Shown in pieces: positions 44,070-55,681 of a DNA stretch of 64,000 bases. The notes under the pieces were generated by a model. The model was given only the letters and a program-made list of their open reading frames with translations. It did no database searches and was not told the origin of the DNA. Origin of the DNA: Hymenoscyphus infarciens (taxonomy: Eukaryota; Ascomycota; Leotiomycetes; Helotiales; Helotiaceae); assembly GCA_001414345.1 (NCBI GenBank), contig LLCB01000047.1:62001-126000 (forward strand). The letters run 5' to 3'. A program made the translations under genes and the position numbers. Numbering within the stretch: the stretch's first letter is position 1; each line of letters starts with the position of its first letter.

Positions 44070-45821
44070 TCAGCCCGCCCTCTTCATCGTAACAACCATA
44101 TCCCTATCCGGAGGCAAAACCCCACTCCCCGCCAAACTCTCATCACAACCCGCCCCCCTCTTCGACCCCTTCCCCTCCTTCGTAATCCATCCCTTAACCT
44201 CAAAATCAAACTTCACAACCATCAACGCAACAGCAGCCATAATCTCCTGCTTCGCAAAGAATCTCCCACTACACATCACATTCCCACCTCCATACGGGAA
44301 GAAATTCTCCGGCCTCATCGCAATTTCATATGCGGATTTCTCATCTGGATCCTTAGAGGTCATTTTTGGCATTTCGATGAATCGTTCTGGCCAGAAGGAG
44401 GAGGCTGGATGACCAGGGACGTCCCAGAGTGAGGCGTGAGCGGGAATCCAGGAGGATGCCATGAGGTGATTGTTCTTTTTTAGGAGGTAGCCGTCGATTT
44501 CTAGGTCTTGAGTTAGACGGCGAGTCACGGCCGAGGAGGTACGGGTGCGGATTGTTTCAAGGTACATGGAGGTTAGTAAGGGGGAGTTGGCGAGGAGGGA
44601 GGGAATGTCAATTGTGGTTTTGCCGGAATCGTTGGTTCTTATGGAGGGGGTTATTTCATCTCGGAGACGGTGGAAGAGGCCTGGTTGCTTGAGAACCTCG
44701 AAGAGGATCCAGCCTGCGCAGGGGATTGCATTGGAATTTATACTGGAACTCGTCAGTTGTGATTATTAAGTGGGAGGGGATATACCTACGCCCAGATGAC
44801 AGGCAACAATCCCACCGCTTGTCCTTCACGGGTCATACCGGCGATTTCGAGTTCTTGAGCAGTTTTTCGCATGAACTTGGAACCGAAATTCTTCTCCCAA
44901 TCTGAATCTTCATCGTTGGGGTCGAAATTACTGTATGCCGAATTGATCCATCCGTTGCAGGCTTTCAGCATGCGATCCAGAGCTGCATTTTGTTTCGAAG
45001 CGAGGAATTTTGGCAAGCCAAGAGCGAGCATGAGGAAAGCATCGTCGAAGTCCCAGTATGTTTTTACAAACCCAGGGTTTAATCTAAATATCTCCGTTCC
45101 AACGAGAGAAATGGTTGAGGCAACAAACATTTTCTTCTTCAGAATGTCGTAAAGGGGTGTAGTGACAGTTTCTTTCAGTGGTTCCATATCCAGCTGTTCA
45201 ACAAACTCCTCAATGAAGCGAGATGTCAACATATTGACAGAGGGTCCATTGGACAGAGCCGTAGCACCAAGATCATGTGTTCGTTTCCATACCCTTGTTT
45301 CATTCGGTCCATCTGTCAAAGATTGGGTCCCATATCCCGACTGATCATCTCGAAAAATGGCTAAATCCTTTTCTGACATGGAGGTATTTCTAAAGATCAT
45401 GAGGGTGGATGCATCTTTGCTCAATGACTTGGAGCTTTTGAAAACCGTCTTCAGGTTTTTGGAGCCAAAGACGATGTATATGTTTAGAGGACCGAGTCGC
45501 AACTTGACTGGTCTTCCATGGGGAGACATTGATCTGGAAGTGTTAGGCGGGGTAATATGGAAGTGATAGGGGTCCTTACTCTGCATATCTGTACATTGAA
45601 TGGCCATCGATCATTCGTGTAGCTCCGGCCAGCCATGGTATCGTATATGGCAATGTCAATGGCTCTCGCCCTTGAAAACGACCAGCTGCCCCCCTAGATT
45701 TCAGCCAGAAGCGAGCTTCAGTGAAGATCCGAGTTGCGAGAAGAAGAGTGCCAATCCCCGCAATGGTGTAGAGAGCAACATCGGCAGCTAGGCTTCCGCT
45801 GCCAGGGCTTGTCAACAACAT
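44070..45821 (-). CDS. cytochrome P450 monooxygenase (CYP7/CYP8-like type)
   Basis: Three exons (45,580-45,821, 44,790-45,533 and 44,070-44,742) joined by GT-AG introns of 46 and 47 bp give 552 residues in frame. There is an N-terminal membrane anchor (about residues 13-30), then ESMSPHGRPVKLRLGPLNIY, the I-helix NSNAIPCAGWILFEVL, the K-helix ETIR (about 391-394) and the haem loop FFPYGGGNVMCSGR with the ligand Cys near 486. The I-helix lacks the usual AGxxT threonine and instead has the Asn-containing form seen in CYP7 and CYP8 enzymes, such as prostacyclin synthase and sterol 7-alpha-hydroxylase. Many fungal P450s of secondary metabolism also fall in that group. The substrate is unknown. 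It is an endoplasmic-reticulum monooxygenase by family. No backbone or tailoring genes lie next to it. Confidence 0.93.
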
Positions 45822-47974
45822 GGCAATGGGCGCTGGTTAGTTAGTAGGAAAGACTGAATGAAGTTCTTTTCGTATGTTATGTATGTTATCTTAAGCTGTC
45901 TACCGACATTCTCTTCCCAAAAGCAGATTGGTGTTGGGTGGTACGGTGTCACGTGGCGTAGTCTTTCCGCGTATCAAAAAAAGTCAATCTCATCTCAGCA
46001 CAACGAGACCGACCATATTTGTCCAGATCTCGAAATCTCTTTTGATTTTTCTTGCGAGACATCGAGAAGGTATCTCTGCATTGTTTTGAAGCGCGTATGA
46101 ACTTCGGAGCATTGAACTCTGTCTCTTAGTGGTGTTGTGGCCGCTGAAGGAAGGGTAAAGAGCCCCTAAACCTGCACGGCCTATTTTTTTGGTTGCCCTT
46201 CCATTAACACCAACCAACAAGCCTTTGAAGACCGATATACGTATACCGCTCCAATCTCCAGGCTCTTAGGGTTAAACATTTACTATTGCACTTACTGATA
46301 TTCCTGAGCAGCTTGTTCGAAGTCCCAATTTCCGGCTTGAAATGACCTATTTGCGATTGCGATCCTCGAATACCCGCGCGAAACCCTTCTATGACGATCC
46401 GAACAATATTCTCGAAACCCCAGCTACATGTCGAAGACCAATACTTTGTTTGGGAAACTAGGAAACTAGGGGGCGCGTTGGTGTCGTTGAAACTCCGAGA
46501 TATATTTCCGCCGGGTTGTTCAAGTGGACGATCGATTTCATGTAGGATTTGGGTCGCAGGAGGTTCTTCAATGAGTCCATAAAGCGCGAGGGGGGGATCG
46601 CCGGCAGTTCTCCATCGATGAACTCCTTGTAGAAACACCGAGATGCCACTCCTCTCCGTGGTTATCATACGGCATTGTTGGCAGGAAACACCAATCGCAG
46701 AAGGCAAGCTAGGAATTGTTCAACGCGCGAGGCGCGAGAGGGCGAATACATCGGCTCTATCACTCCCATGATCCTCCCCACCAGCATTATGGAGAGGCAT
46801 GCGAAGTTCGCAGCTGTCTTTACTTCTAAGAGTTCCGAAGAAACCTATGCTTGGGCGAACCTACATCAAGTGGTGTTTGGTAGCCATGTAGTTTTCATGA
46901 CTGCATGTGTCCCACGTCCATATTGTTTTGGGGCCTTGTAGCAACTGGTCTTCTACAAGTCATTATTGATCTTCTGCCTTTTTTCTCGTTTCTTTGCACA
47001 GGTTGTTGATGTTCATTTTCGGGCTTGCTGCTGTTTAATTAATTGTTTCAAAAGTAGTTGGTCCCTCTGTTGACGAGCCTCTCTTCTCCTTCTTTCCTCT
47101 CACGAACGGGGAGACCGAATAATCCAAGCACACGAGCGTTGATTGCATTGTTTGGTAGCCCCGGATTTCCAATAGGCTATGCCCAAGAAAAAATCTGGTC
47201 TTGACCGGCATGATCAACAAGAGGGTTCACCCATTTTCTTGGTACAGGCTTGTGGTGTGCCGATTGTTGGTACACCTGCAACCAAAAGCAGTCAAGTTTC
47301 CCGAGAATATCAGCCAACATCCGCCATGAGGCCATCGTAAGTGATATGGTGCTCTAGTGCTCACTAGGTAGTTTTGGATTTTCTTCGTCCAGTCTTTTGT
47401 CTGATGTTTGCGCATTCGAAGCATCTAGCACCGTTTCATCCTCCGGGAACCAGATTTCATTTCTCGAACCCAATCTACCAGTTTAAATTAATGTTGTTGG
47501 CACCTGTATCCAATTCAAAAGTTATTAAGTGTCAAGGAATAAGCTCCCATTCAAACCAGTCAATTAAGCTGAGATGAATCAAATATACAAGGAAGTGCAC
47601 AAGGAATACATCTGGCTCCATAGTTGTCCCATCAAGGTGCTCTTAAACAGATACAGAACGACCAGAAGTAGGAAATGGTCAAGGATATCAAACGTGGGAG
47701 TAAGCTCAAAAGCCCGCTCCAAACAACCATCCCACGTGGAAGACAATGAATTGACCATCATTGACGTAATGATAGTTGGGAGGGACCTTGAAAACCAAGA
47801 TAGCAACCACGTTCTCAACCATGTGGCGAGTATTTCCTTACAGAGCCTGCAGAAGGGATTCCGAGGCAGGCCAAGACATCAGTTCCCGGACCACTGAGTG
47901 CCCCGAGGATCAACAGGTTTGAAGTTTGAACTGGTCACCAGAAGTTTGGGGGAATAAACTTTATCGCTTGTAAA

Positions 47975-48361
47975 CTAGAGAGAATTTGGAAGGAGGGGAG
48001 TTCTTTTCCAACGTTGCCGCGTCGCAGGATCAAAGATGACAGACCCACTGAGAGGTTGCGCCATGAGGGCAACCCAGTTTTTCCCTGGGGAGATCGGACA
48101 ACATCCAGTCTGTAGGCGGAGAAGTACGTCTGGTACCTGGTTGCCACCTGTTTGCCATATGGTGAAGTCTCTGGGTAATTCATAATTAGCAAAGTTGTTG
48201 TGGAACAATATTAGAAAGGGGTGGCTTTCTATGCTGATCCTGAGCGACTTGGAGTCGGGGTCAACACGGTGGGTGCATCGAGAACGTGGGATGTACATTA
48301 CATATGTACGAACGGAAGTTTGGCATGCTGAATGCTTGGATGGAGCTAGGAAGGCGGGCAA
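47975..48361 (-). pseudogene. hypothetical gene fragment
   Basis: A minus-strand frame of 128 codons reads smoothly (RTYVMYIPRSRCTHRVDPDS, ISIESHPFLILFHNNFANYE, LPRDFTIWQTGGNQVPDVLL) with gene-like codon use, but it has no ATG start and stops abruptly. It may be an exon of a lost gene. No family was recognised. Confidence 0.3.
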
Positions 48362-48540
48362 TATTTGCTGAAGGGGAACACTAGTGAGGTGAGCTTGTGA
48401 GCTTGCATTGTGAATGATGCATATCTCTTGCCCGAGCCTGCTTCATAGTGGGTTTGCAAGAAATCATTGGCTACCTCGTCAGCACCGGCTCATGAAGTGC
48501 TGGTATGAGAGCATGAAAATGATGAGCAATCGACTTAGTA

Positions 48541-48997
48541 AGTATTCATGGCTCTCTTCTTCACATCGACCTGAGTTGTTGATAGAAAAATAGGCGGAAG
48601 AGGAGGTGATAGTGGCTTGAAGGTGGAGGAGGTTGGTGTGGAATCTGGTGAGAATCTGGAGTGGGCCTGCCCTGGGCCTGCCCTGGGCCTGACAGCTGTC
48701 ATCCGAACTTTGAGGGCTATGTGGATCGATCCGTGTAACCCCTGATCCTCACTGAAAGAAACATCTGCAACACCAACACCAAACTCGCACAGGGTTGCAA
48801 CCTTCAGCTGCATCGCGACCACGCCGGCCACAATCTTCAGCAAACCTTCCTCGCGCCCCTGGTTTCATCACCTCAATCACATCGCCATTCACAGACTGAG
48901 CCACCTTCATCAATCGTCTTCGTGTGTCGGAATTGTCTTCAGCCAACCAGGCATCTTCATCACGGGATAGGAAACGGATCTGTACCACTCTGTTCAT
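48541..48997 (-). pseudogene. hypothetical gene fragment with a frame change
   Basis: From an ATG at 48,997 the frame reads MNRVVQIRFLSRDEDAWLAE and GDVIEVMKPGARG. Near 48,835 the sensible reading moves to another frame, LLKIVAGVVAMQLKVATLCE and FGVGVADVSFSED. The hand-over suggests one frameshift. A Ser/Pro/Thr-rich tail follows. The family is unknown. Confidence 0.3.
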
Positions 48998-49085
48998 GAA
49001 TCGAAACGAAGTCCTACTTGGATAGCGCTACCTACACTATCGCCTTTCTCTGGTCGTAACGTCTGGCAGTTTCAAAAATATGGAA

Positions 49086-49448
49086 TCACAAAAATCCGCC
49101 AGCTACAGAGTATACGATACCAACGTGTGAGGTGCAGTTGCGTAGCGCAAAACTATTTGCGGTATCGGCGCCGTTGGCCTTTCCAGAATTCAACTTCTCA
49201 AACCTCGTTAAGTACCTTAATGTCATACAGGAATGCCCAGTCGACGGGCCGCTTGATAGAGCAATTTCAGCAATGCTAGCCAGCCACGATGGAGATTTTC
49301 CGAAAGACGGAAGAAAATGGTTCATGTAATCCTCTATCGCCTTGCTTACCTGCCGCTTACGGACGCCACTCGAAATTACTCCTTGCAGCAAAACCCACGT
49401 GTGAATAAAGAGCTGTGCCTCCTCCCCCGCGGATCGCCCCTCCTTCAT
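49086..49448 (-). CDS. hypothetical protein (120 residues), doubtful
   Basis: ATG-initiated minus-strand frame: MKEGRSAGEEAQLFIHTWVL, LPSFGKSPSWLASIAEIALS and SCMTLRYLTRFEKL. It has no domain or signal. A possible donor GTAAGC near codon 37 means it might be spliced differently. It could be a fragment of the same lost gene as the two fragments downstream. Confidence 0.25.
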   Translation of the reverse strand: MKEGRSAGEEAQLFIHTWVLLQGVISSGVRKRQVSKAIEDYMNHFLPSFGKSPSWLASIAEIALSSGPSTGHSCMTLRYLTRFEKLNSGKANGADTANSFALRNCTSHVGIVYSVAGGFL

Positions 49449-50002
49449 CGTGTCTCAGGGGCCTATGTCGTGCTGGCTTTCATCACAATTCGCCAAGTAC
49501 TCACGTACTCTTCGTCTGTGCCTATCTAGAGCTCAGCCTTATTGACGTGGATCTCTTACCAAGACCAAGCGGTCTCATTGGTTTCTTCTGTTGGTCTGTG
49601 TGTTTGCGCTATATTACTTCGTATCTGTTGAATACCTGGCTATCCTGAGGAGGTAGTAAAACTCTGGTTTATGAACCTAATGCACGCGAAAGAAACGCAG
49701 CAGTGGAGAGAAACTGACTACAACCCGAGGTCCTTCCATACCTCCATACTTCCATGTTGTAGGATCATTATCTCGGAGGATCATGCATACCAAGGTGATC
49801 CACGCAAGGTTACGGCGTGTGAGTGAGAAGTATGATAAAGAGCAAGTCACTCTTTTTTTTCAAGGATGTCACCCGTGGAGTGGCTAGTTTTGTCGAGAAC
49901 CTCGAAAATCAGCAAGCCGTCACTCATTCTCGCGTGTGTCAAGAGTTGAGACCTCCATGTCTCACTTCCCTTATTGAAAGAATCCTCAACAGCCTCGTCA
50001 GC

Positions 50003-52283
50003 ATGAGTGCAACCGACAGAGCAAGGCGCTCAAGAAGTCGAAGCCCCGCCGAGTCTCTGATTTCCAAGATATCGAAACCTGATTCCCAATCAAATGCTCA
50101 TCGACGGACTCGTGTGAAGAGCTGGAACTCGAACAATACAGCCACGAGCCCTTCGAGAATGTCTAACGGCCAAAGAATTTCAGTCCACGTTGGCGAGCTA
50201 TTAATTGTACCAGAACCTTCACCAAGATATGCCACCCAGCCGAGGTCGCAGTCCAGATCTGTGTTTTCTCCGTCGACGTTAAGAGAGAATACCCCAAGCC
50301 CTTTCAATGACAGACCTGTGTCTGGTCAACCATCGAACGACGGACAACCGGAATCGGTTGGAGATATATCGTCAGACAGAATAATAGATATACCTATCAG
50401 ACTCTCGAAAATGACCCACGACCCAAGAAGTCCACCAATTCTTGAGATATTTCCAGCTCCACCATCACCATTAGATCACTTCGAAAAATGGTTTCCAGAA
50501 TCACCGACAGAAGCACCAGTAGCTTTTGCAGAAAAGCAGGAACCTTGCGTCGACAAAAGACTTCCTCAGCCTCCATACCATGTCTTTGATCGTTCGAAAA
50601 AGTGGCAATTGGTTATTTTGGTATCCTTTGTAGGTATTCTATCGCCTCTTTCCTCGAGCATGTACTTTCCTGCTATTACAGCAATCGCAAAAGTAAGTAG
50701 CTTATCACCAAGAGATCTCCCCATGCTGACAAATTCTTAGGAATACGACGTTAGCACAGCATTGGTCCTACTTACAGTTACTTTATATATGATTATTCAA
50801 GCTATTGCGCCCTTTTTGTGGATGCCGATATGCAGTACTATTGGTCGGAGACCAGTATTTATTACGGCTCTTCTTGTGTTTCTAGCATCAACTGTTGGCT
50901 TGATACTTTCGAGAAGTTTTACCCTATTAACAATTCTTCGTGGTGTGCAAGCATTTGGTACAGCAGCTTTGACAGCCATCTGTAGGTCAACTCCTTCCTT
51001 CAGAATTAAGGGTTGCTAATAAACCACAGGTGCCTCAGTAATTGGTGATATATCAGCCTCGAAAGAACGAAGCAAGTTTATTGGTATTTTCGGTGGCAGT
51101 AAGTTATTTCTACCCTTTCAACTTTATTATGCTAATAGAAGCAGCTTTAATGTTTACCTTCATATCTCCCACCATCGGCGGAATTCTAACCTCGTACATG
51201 GGCTTTCGCTCAATATTCTACTTCCTCGGCGCATTTGGACTCTCAGCCTTACTCCTCGTGGTCCTGGCCCTCCCAGAGACCCTTCGAAGCATAGCCGGAG
51301 ATGGTTCCACCCGTCTAAGTCGAGTCCAACAACCCTTGATACACGTGGTAAAAAGATCCAAGGATACAGTACGCGAGCCAGATACCAACCGTTTCAGCGT
51401 TTCTCTTACATTCCTCTCCGCGAAATCCTTCGTTGAGCCTCTTTACTGTTTGAAACAGAAAGACGTCATGATATCCTCGTTTGTTGGTGCCGTTGCCTTC
51501 GCCATATGCACGGCAGTTATTGCGACCACGACTACAATGTTCCACGCCCATTACGACCTCGGGTATATAGGGTTGGGTCTCATCTTCCTCCCGGCTGGTG
51601 CCGGCTCAGTAGTCTCTTTCTTCAGCATCGGTTACCTCATGGATTATGACTTTCGAGTCACTGAACAGCACTATCGGGATATGCATCGTCTCGAAAAAGA
51701 AACTACTCTCGACTATAAATCACTCCCAGACTTCCCCATCGAGCGAGCTCGACTTCGGAATTTCTGGTGGGTAACATTAATTTTTATCGGCTCAACCAGC
51801 GGTTATGGCTTCTCATTCAACCAAACCTCTCGATACATCGCCGTACCACTTACCCTCCAATTCCTCATCGCTGGCTCGGCAACTGCCATGCTACTTTTAA
51901 ATGGCGTCCTGGTTGCGGATTTCTTCCAAGGAAATATCTCCGTGACGCCGGCTGTTAATATGGTTCGCTTCCTGGTAGGAGCTCTGGCTGTTGGGACCAC
52001 GCAACCTGCTATCAACCATATTGGTGCTGGGATCACCTTCCTTATCATGGCGATGGTTATGCTGAGTCTTTGTCCTATTTTGGTCATGCAATGGTTTTTG
52101 GGACGACCTTGGAAGGCGAAGAGGAATAGTACTTGGCCGCGCCAGAAACTTGTGAAAGTTCCGGATTTTTTGACTAGTAGTGATTTGTTGGTCGAGAGTG
52201 TAAGAAGGGTTAAGTTACCTTCTTTACCTAGTTCTACTAGAGGGTTGAGGGAGGTGTGGGGACGAAGAGGGGAAGAGGTTTGA
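50003..52283 (+). CDS. MFS drug:H+ antiporter, DHA1 family (QDR-like)
   Basis: Four exons (50,003-50,692, 50,741-50,981, 51,030-51,098 and 51,145-52,283) with introns of 48, 48 and 46 bp give 712 residues in frame. A long polar N-terminus of about 200 residues, rich in Ser, Pro and Arg, precedes the first membrane segment (WQLVILVSFVGILSPLSSSM). Further landmarks are the loop 2-3 motif GRRPVF, GDISASKERSKFIGIFGG, SPTIGGILTSYMGF and, after the central loop, GLGLIFLPAGAGSVVSFFSI then GYLMDYDFR. The last is characteristic of yeast Qdr-type DHA1 transporters. About 12 membrane segments are expected. The family exports drugs or polyamines at the plasma membrane. The start at 50,003 has A at -3. 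An in-frame ATG at 49,832 would add 57 residues. It lies 4.2 kb from the P450 gene in divergent orientation. Confidence 0.9.
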
Positions 52284-53458
52284 AAGTGCGCGTGAGAGAA
52301 TATATATATATGTCTTAATGTTTGTGGAGCTCTTATGATGGCGAGAGCGGAGTCTGCTGGATCAGATTTTGACGGTCGCTTTTTATGAAATTACGACTAC
52401 GCGTCATACACGGAAAGATGTTGGGGTTATTCTCCACGGTGGGATACACCAGCGACGAACGTCGCAAGATCTAGTTGAATACTGTATAGCGGGACCTCGC
52501 TATGCTGCTTGCTCACCACAATCACTTCATCAACAAGCAGCACAAAGAGGAATAATCATTTCTTCCTCGACAACAACGTTACCCAAGGGTGTATTTGTTT
52601 AATTACGGCCTTTACTGAGCCAGCCATCATGATGGCATATACGTTCATTACTTTCTCGAAAAGATTACTTCTTTTCCGTCTTGTTTTAATATTTGGCGGG
52701 ATTGCGGGGTGGGGGGGGGGCACCATGGGGGGGTTTCCGTTTGCTTTTTTATCTTGGAGATGCCCGGAGACGAAGGCCACTCGCTTATTATATAGATTTT
52801 AGCGTTTTTGTGTATATTATATGGATGTCGTATGTAGGAAATGAGGAGTTGCCTATCTTATTCGCTGTGAGGGGGTTGTATTCACTCTTAAATTCATCTC
52901 AACGTGGCATGCTTTGAGTTTGTTCTTCGTTTTAGGACCCCCTAGTTGTTCGTAGCCCTCGTTATCTAAACTTTCCACAAGTACATTATCCTACATGCGA
53001 GGAACAATTTGCGACTATTAACCTGGGTTGGAACAATCATTTTGCAGAATAGGTTTGAACAACATTTATTGTCGCTTTTTATTTCCATCGCGGGCAGGCG
53101 GGTAAAATGGCTTCCTCTTAGCTTTTCAAATTTGTGCGTGGCTGATTTTAGTATATTACGAAGTCCCTGGGAGGATGGGTGATGCAAGACTATTTAGACC
53201 AAGTTCTTGAGGGTAGCTAGGAGTGTAAAGATTTTTTATGACAAGAGTCAGACACGTTTGTCATGAAAGCGATAGATTTTTCAAATTGCCTACTTATTAG
53301 ATTTTAGGTAGAGACACGACGGAGTTGATGAAGCAATTGATTTTATTTTGAGAATTACTTTTGTTGGTTTTTGTTAGAAGGGAGTCCTCTTTCGTGGTGT
53401 GAGTGTGATGCTTATGCGAGATGAACCCTTCCATGAACGCTCCCAAGCTACCTACCCA
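52284..53458. other. intergenic, no gene recognised
   Basis: Downstream of the MFS gene there are short frames only. A G-rich run near 52,708-52,730 has no further meaning that I can support. Confidence 0.45.
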
Positions 53459-55598
53459 CTATCCTTCTAACTCCCAAAAAGTTTTTCCCTTGTCATAACG
53501 GTTCCAGAAGTTCTTTTCCCACCGATGTGTCGCCATCGTCTGTTTTTCAATAAACTTTTCACCCAAGACAGATTCCGCAAGATGCTTTTTCATCCTCGTG
53601 CGCTCACCCTCCCATAGTTCCTTCAGCTTGAACGCGCGAATCTTCACTGCCTCTGCTGGGTCCATTGGTCCGGGTTCTTGGAGAAAAAAAGGTTGAGGCC
53701 AATGGATTTCCACCCCAACTCCGTGCACTGCGTCGAATTTTGCCAGAGACTGGACGACCCTTTTCATTGATTTGCGATATGGCGCCAATTTCCAAGCTCC
53801 CTCAGGAACACCATCGACACTCTCGTAATCGTGGTCCCAATCCTCTTTTTTGTTGTCGAAACGGACGATAATGTCTAATTTTTGGACCCTGGCACGCTTC
53901 GAAAAAGACTCAAGTGCGATCTCAAAAATCTTGCACATGTACTTGTAGATGATGGATGATATGACGGAACCGCTGAAGAAGCTGTCTACAATCAACTTGA
54001 GGCTCCTGAGGTTAAGGTACTCAAAGAAGTTTTTGAGCTCGTGTCCATCGTGAGGCGCAAGGAGGAATGTATTCTGGCGGTAAAAGACTTCGCTGGCTTC
54101 GTGGTTCATTTGGCGTGAAACGAGGAATAGAGACTGTGGCACGCTATAGCAGTTGCACTCGGTGGAGGCAACGCAGTGATGCGCGTTGCAAAGACATCCG
54201 CAGTGTTTTGGGTTTCCCCGCCTAATCTGTTATCCTATCCTGCCTCGACGCTCCTTCTCCTTCCTGCCTCTATTTTAAGGCTATCCCGCCTTCTCCTATC
54301 CTTAAATTCTAGCTTTCCTAGCTACTCCTATCCTATAGTACTTGCTTGCCTTTCCTTGCTAAATAGAGAGGCTAGGATAGGAAGAGTTAGGCTAGTTAAT
54401 TTCGCTTAAAGCCCGGAAGGCGGGTAGAAAAGAGGGTCTAGGTCCTGATTAGGGGGTTGCCTTCCTAATCCTACTCTAGCCTAGCCTCCTTTTTTCATCT
54501 GCCTAGCTACTCCTATCCTATTTTTAGAACTTTCCTAGCCACTCCTATCCTAGTTAGAGTACCTAGCCTATCAAACTTAGCCTAGCCTTAACCCTAATCT
54601 AGCCTAGCCTCTCCTATCCTTACCTAGGTGAGTAGCCTATCCTATCCTAAGTACTAGGCTGACCAAGGCGGGGAAAGCCAAAACACTGGACATCCGTGAA
54701 AATTATCGCAAGTACCTGGTGCTCTGAAAAACTTCTTCTCGTGATGCCAATTGGTAGTCAGCGGGAAGACCAGATCGGTGTACGAAAGTATTCTCAGTCG
54801 CAGTTCCGTGGGAAGCTTGTTGAAACCGTGAAATGTTGGCGGTGTGGGAGGCTTGCCGGTTATTCGTAGAAGAGTCGTTTGGGCCAGTTCCTGGATTGAC
54901 GGCTTGTTGCGGCCTTTTGCAAGACGAATGGCGAAAGAGCGGATAGTTGGCATGTCCTCAAGTGGGCGGACGACCTGGAGTGCAGTGGTGAGATCTTTGG
55001 TGTCGCATTATATCTTCAAGCATAGGTCTGGAGAAGCACAGGCTGCAAGTCTTCTTACTACACTTCTCCATTGTGAAATGACCTGTCTATCATCGCGCGA
55101 AGTGCTGCTGAGAGCCATTCCTTGACGATTCTTCTTGCCCAAGCAGTCGAAACAAGCATGATATCCGCAGTGACAATTTTCTCCACCTTCGACGCAAATT
55201 GCAATAGTGAGCACTTTCAATGAAGCCAGGGCGTTATCAGACAGAATAGTTAAGGCTTGTTGTTGATGATCCAAACAGCCACGCGCCGCAATGAATTCAT
55301 TTTCGCTGAACAACAGTTGTTCCACCTCTTTCGAGACAATTGGTGAAACCAGTAGCAGAGTGAGTGTAAGCTTGAGTCGCGGACAAGAGTCCAGTTTTTG
55401 GCGTGTTTGGAGCTTTATGGTTGCATTTGAACAGACGCCAGCTTCAATATAGATGCGTCGCCGAATGAACTTTAGGAGATCGTGGAAGCTCTTTCCAGAG
55501 ACTGTTGACATGCTGTCTTGTTCTTGTTGTTCACGTTCTTGAGGCGGAGCCATGTCGTAGTCGTCGTCGCGATTGTGTTCGTACTCCTTCAATAACAT
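53459..55598 (-). pseudogene. F-box-type gene split by a MITE and a nonsense codon
   Basis: Reading from the ATG at 55,598 gives SKEVEQLLFSENEF and RLAACASPDLCLKI, then TAA (55,008-55,010). The same frame continues as CDTKDLTTALQVVRPLEDMP and FNKLPTELRLRILSYTDLVF, a fungal F-box-like start. At FHGC the frame meets the element at 54,201-54,688. Past it the C-terminal half (SLFLVSRQMNHEASEVFYRQ to the stop at 53,459) is open in another frame. Element plus one target duplication is 496 bp, and without these the two halves fall in one frame (FHGC then LCNAHHCVAST). Such proteins probably act as substrate adaptors of SCF ubiquitin ligases. The TAA may derive from CAA. The original product would be about 620 residues. 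Confidence 0.8.
54201..54688. mobile_element. 488 bp hAT-like MITE inside the F-box gene
   Basis: The ends CAGTGTTTTGGGTTTCCCCG and, inverted, AAAGCCAAAACACTG form terminal inverted repeats of about 23 bp with one or two mismatches. GACATCCG is duplicated exactly at 54,193-54,200 and 54,689-54,696. An 8 bp duplication and ends starting CAGTG are diagnostic of hAT transposons. The interior has no coding capacity and consists of repeated CTATCC/CTAGCC words (CCTAGCTACTCCTATCCTA and variants). Confidence 0.92.
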
Positions 55599-55681
55599 GA
55601 TGGAGATGATGTTGTCTCTAGAAAGTTGAGTCGGCGAGCGGCGCTAGCTTTAGCGTAGAAGTGACGGAGAGGGAAACACTA

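Larger units (their letters stand above)
45860..49800. other. decayed stretch between the P450 and MFS genes
   Basis: Many short frames on both strands, none with a known domain. Examples are a minus-strand frame of 167 codons without ATG (46,204-46,707) and opposed frames near 47,580-47,900. The more gene-like fragments are listed separately. Composition is normal, so RIP is not involved. Confidence 0.4.

Noticed and set aside
46204..46707. Minus-strand frame of 167 codons
   Set aside because: It starts without ATG, shows no domain and competes with other frames in the same stretch, so I left it inside the decayed-region entry.
51042..51144. Alternative acceptor ATAG a few bases before GCAG in MFS intron 3
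   Set aside because: It lies only two or three bases from the likely branch point GCTAAT, too close for normal splicing. The GCAG acceptor also keeps the frame.
52708..52735. G-rich run as a possible quadruplex regulatory site
   Set aside because: One short G-run cluster without a neighbouring promoter or conservation evidence is not enough to support a regulatory call.
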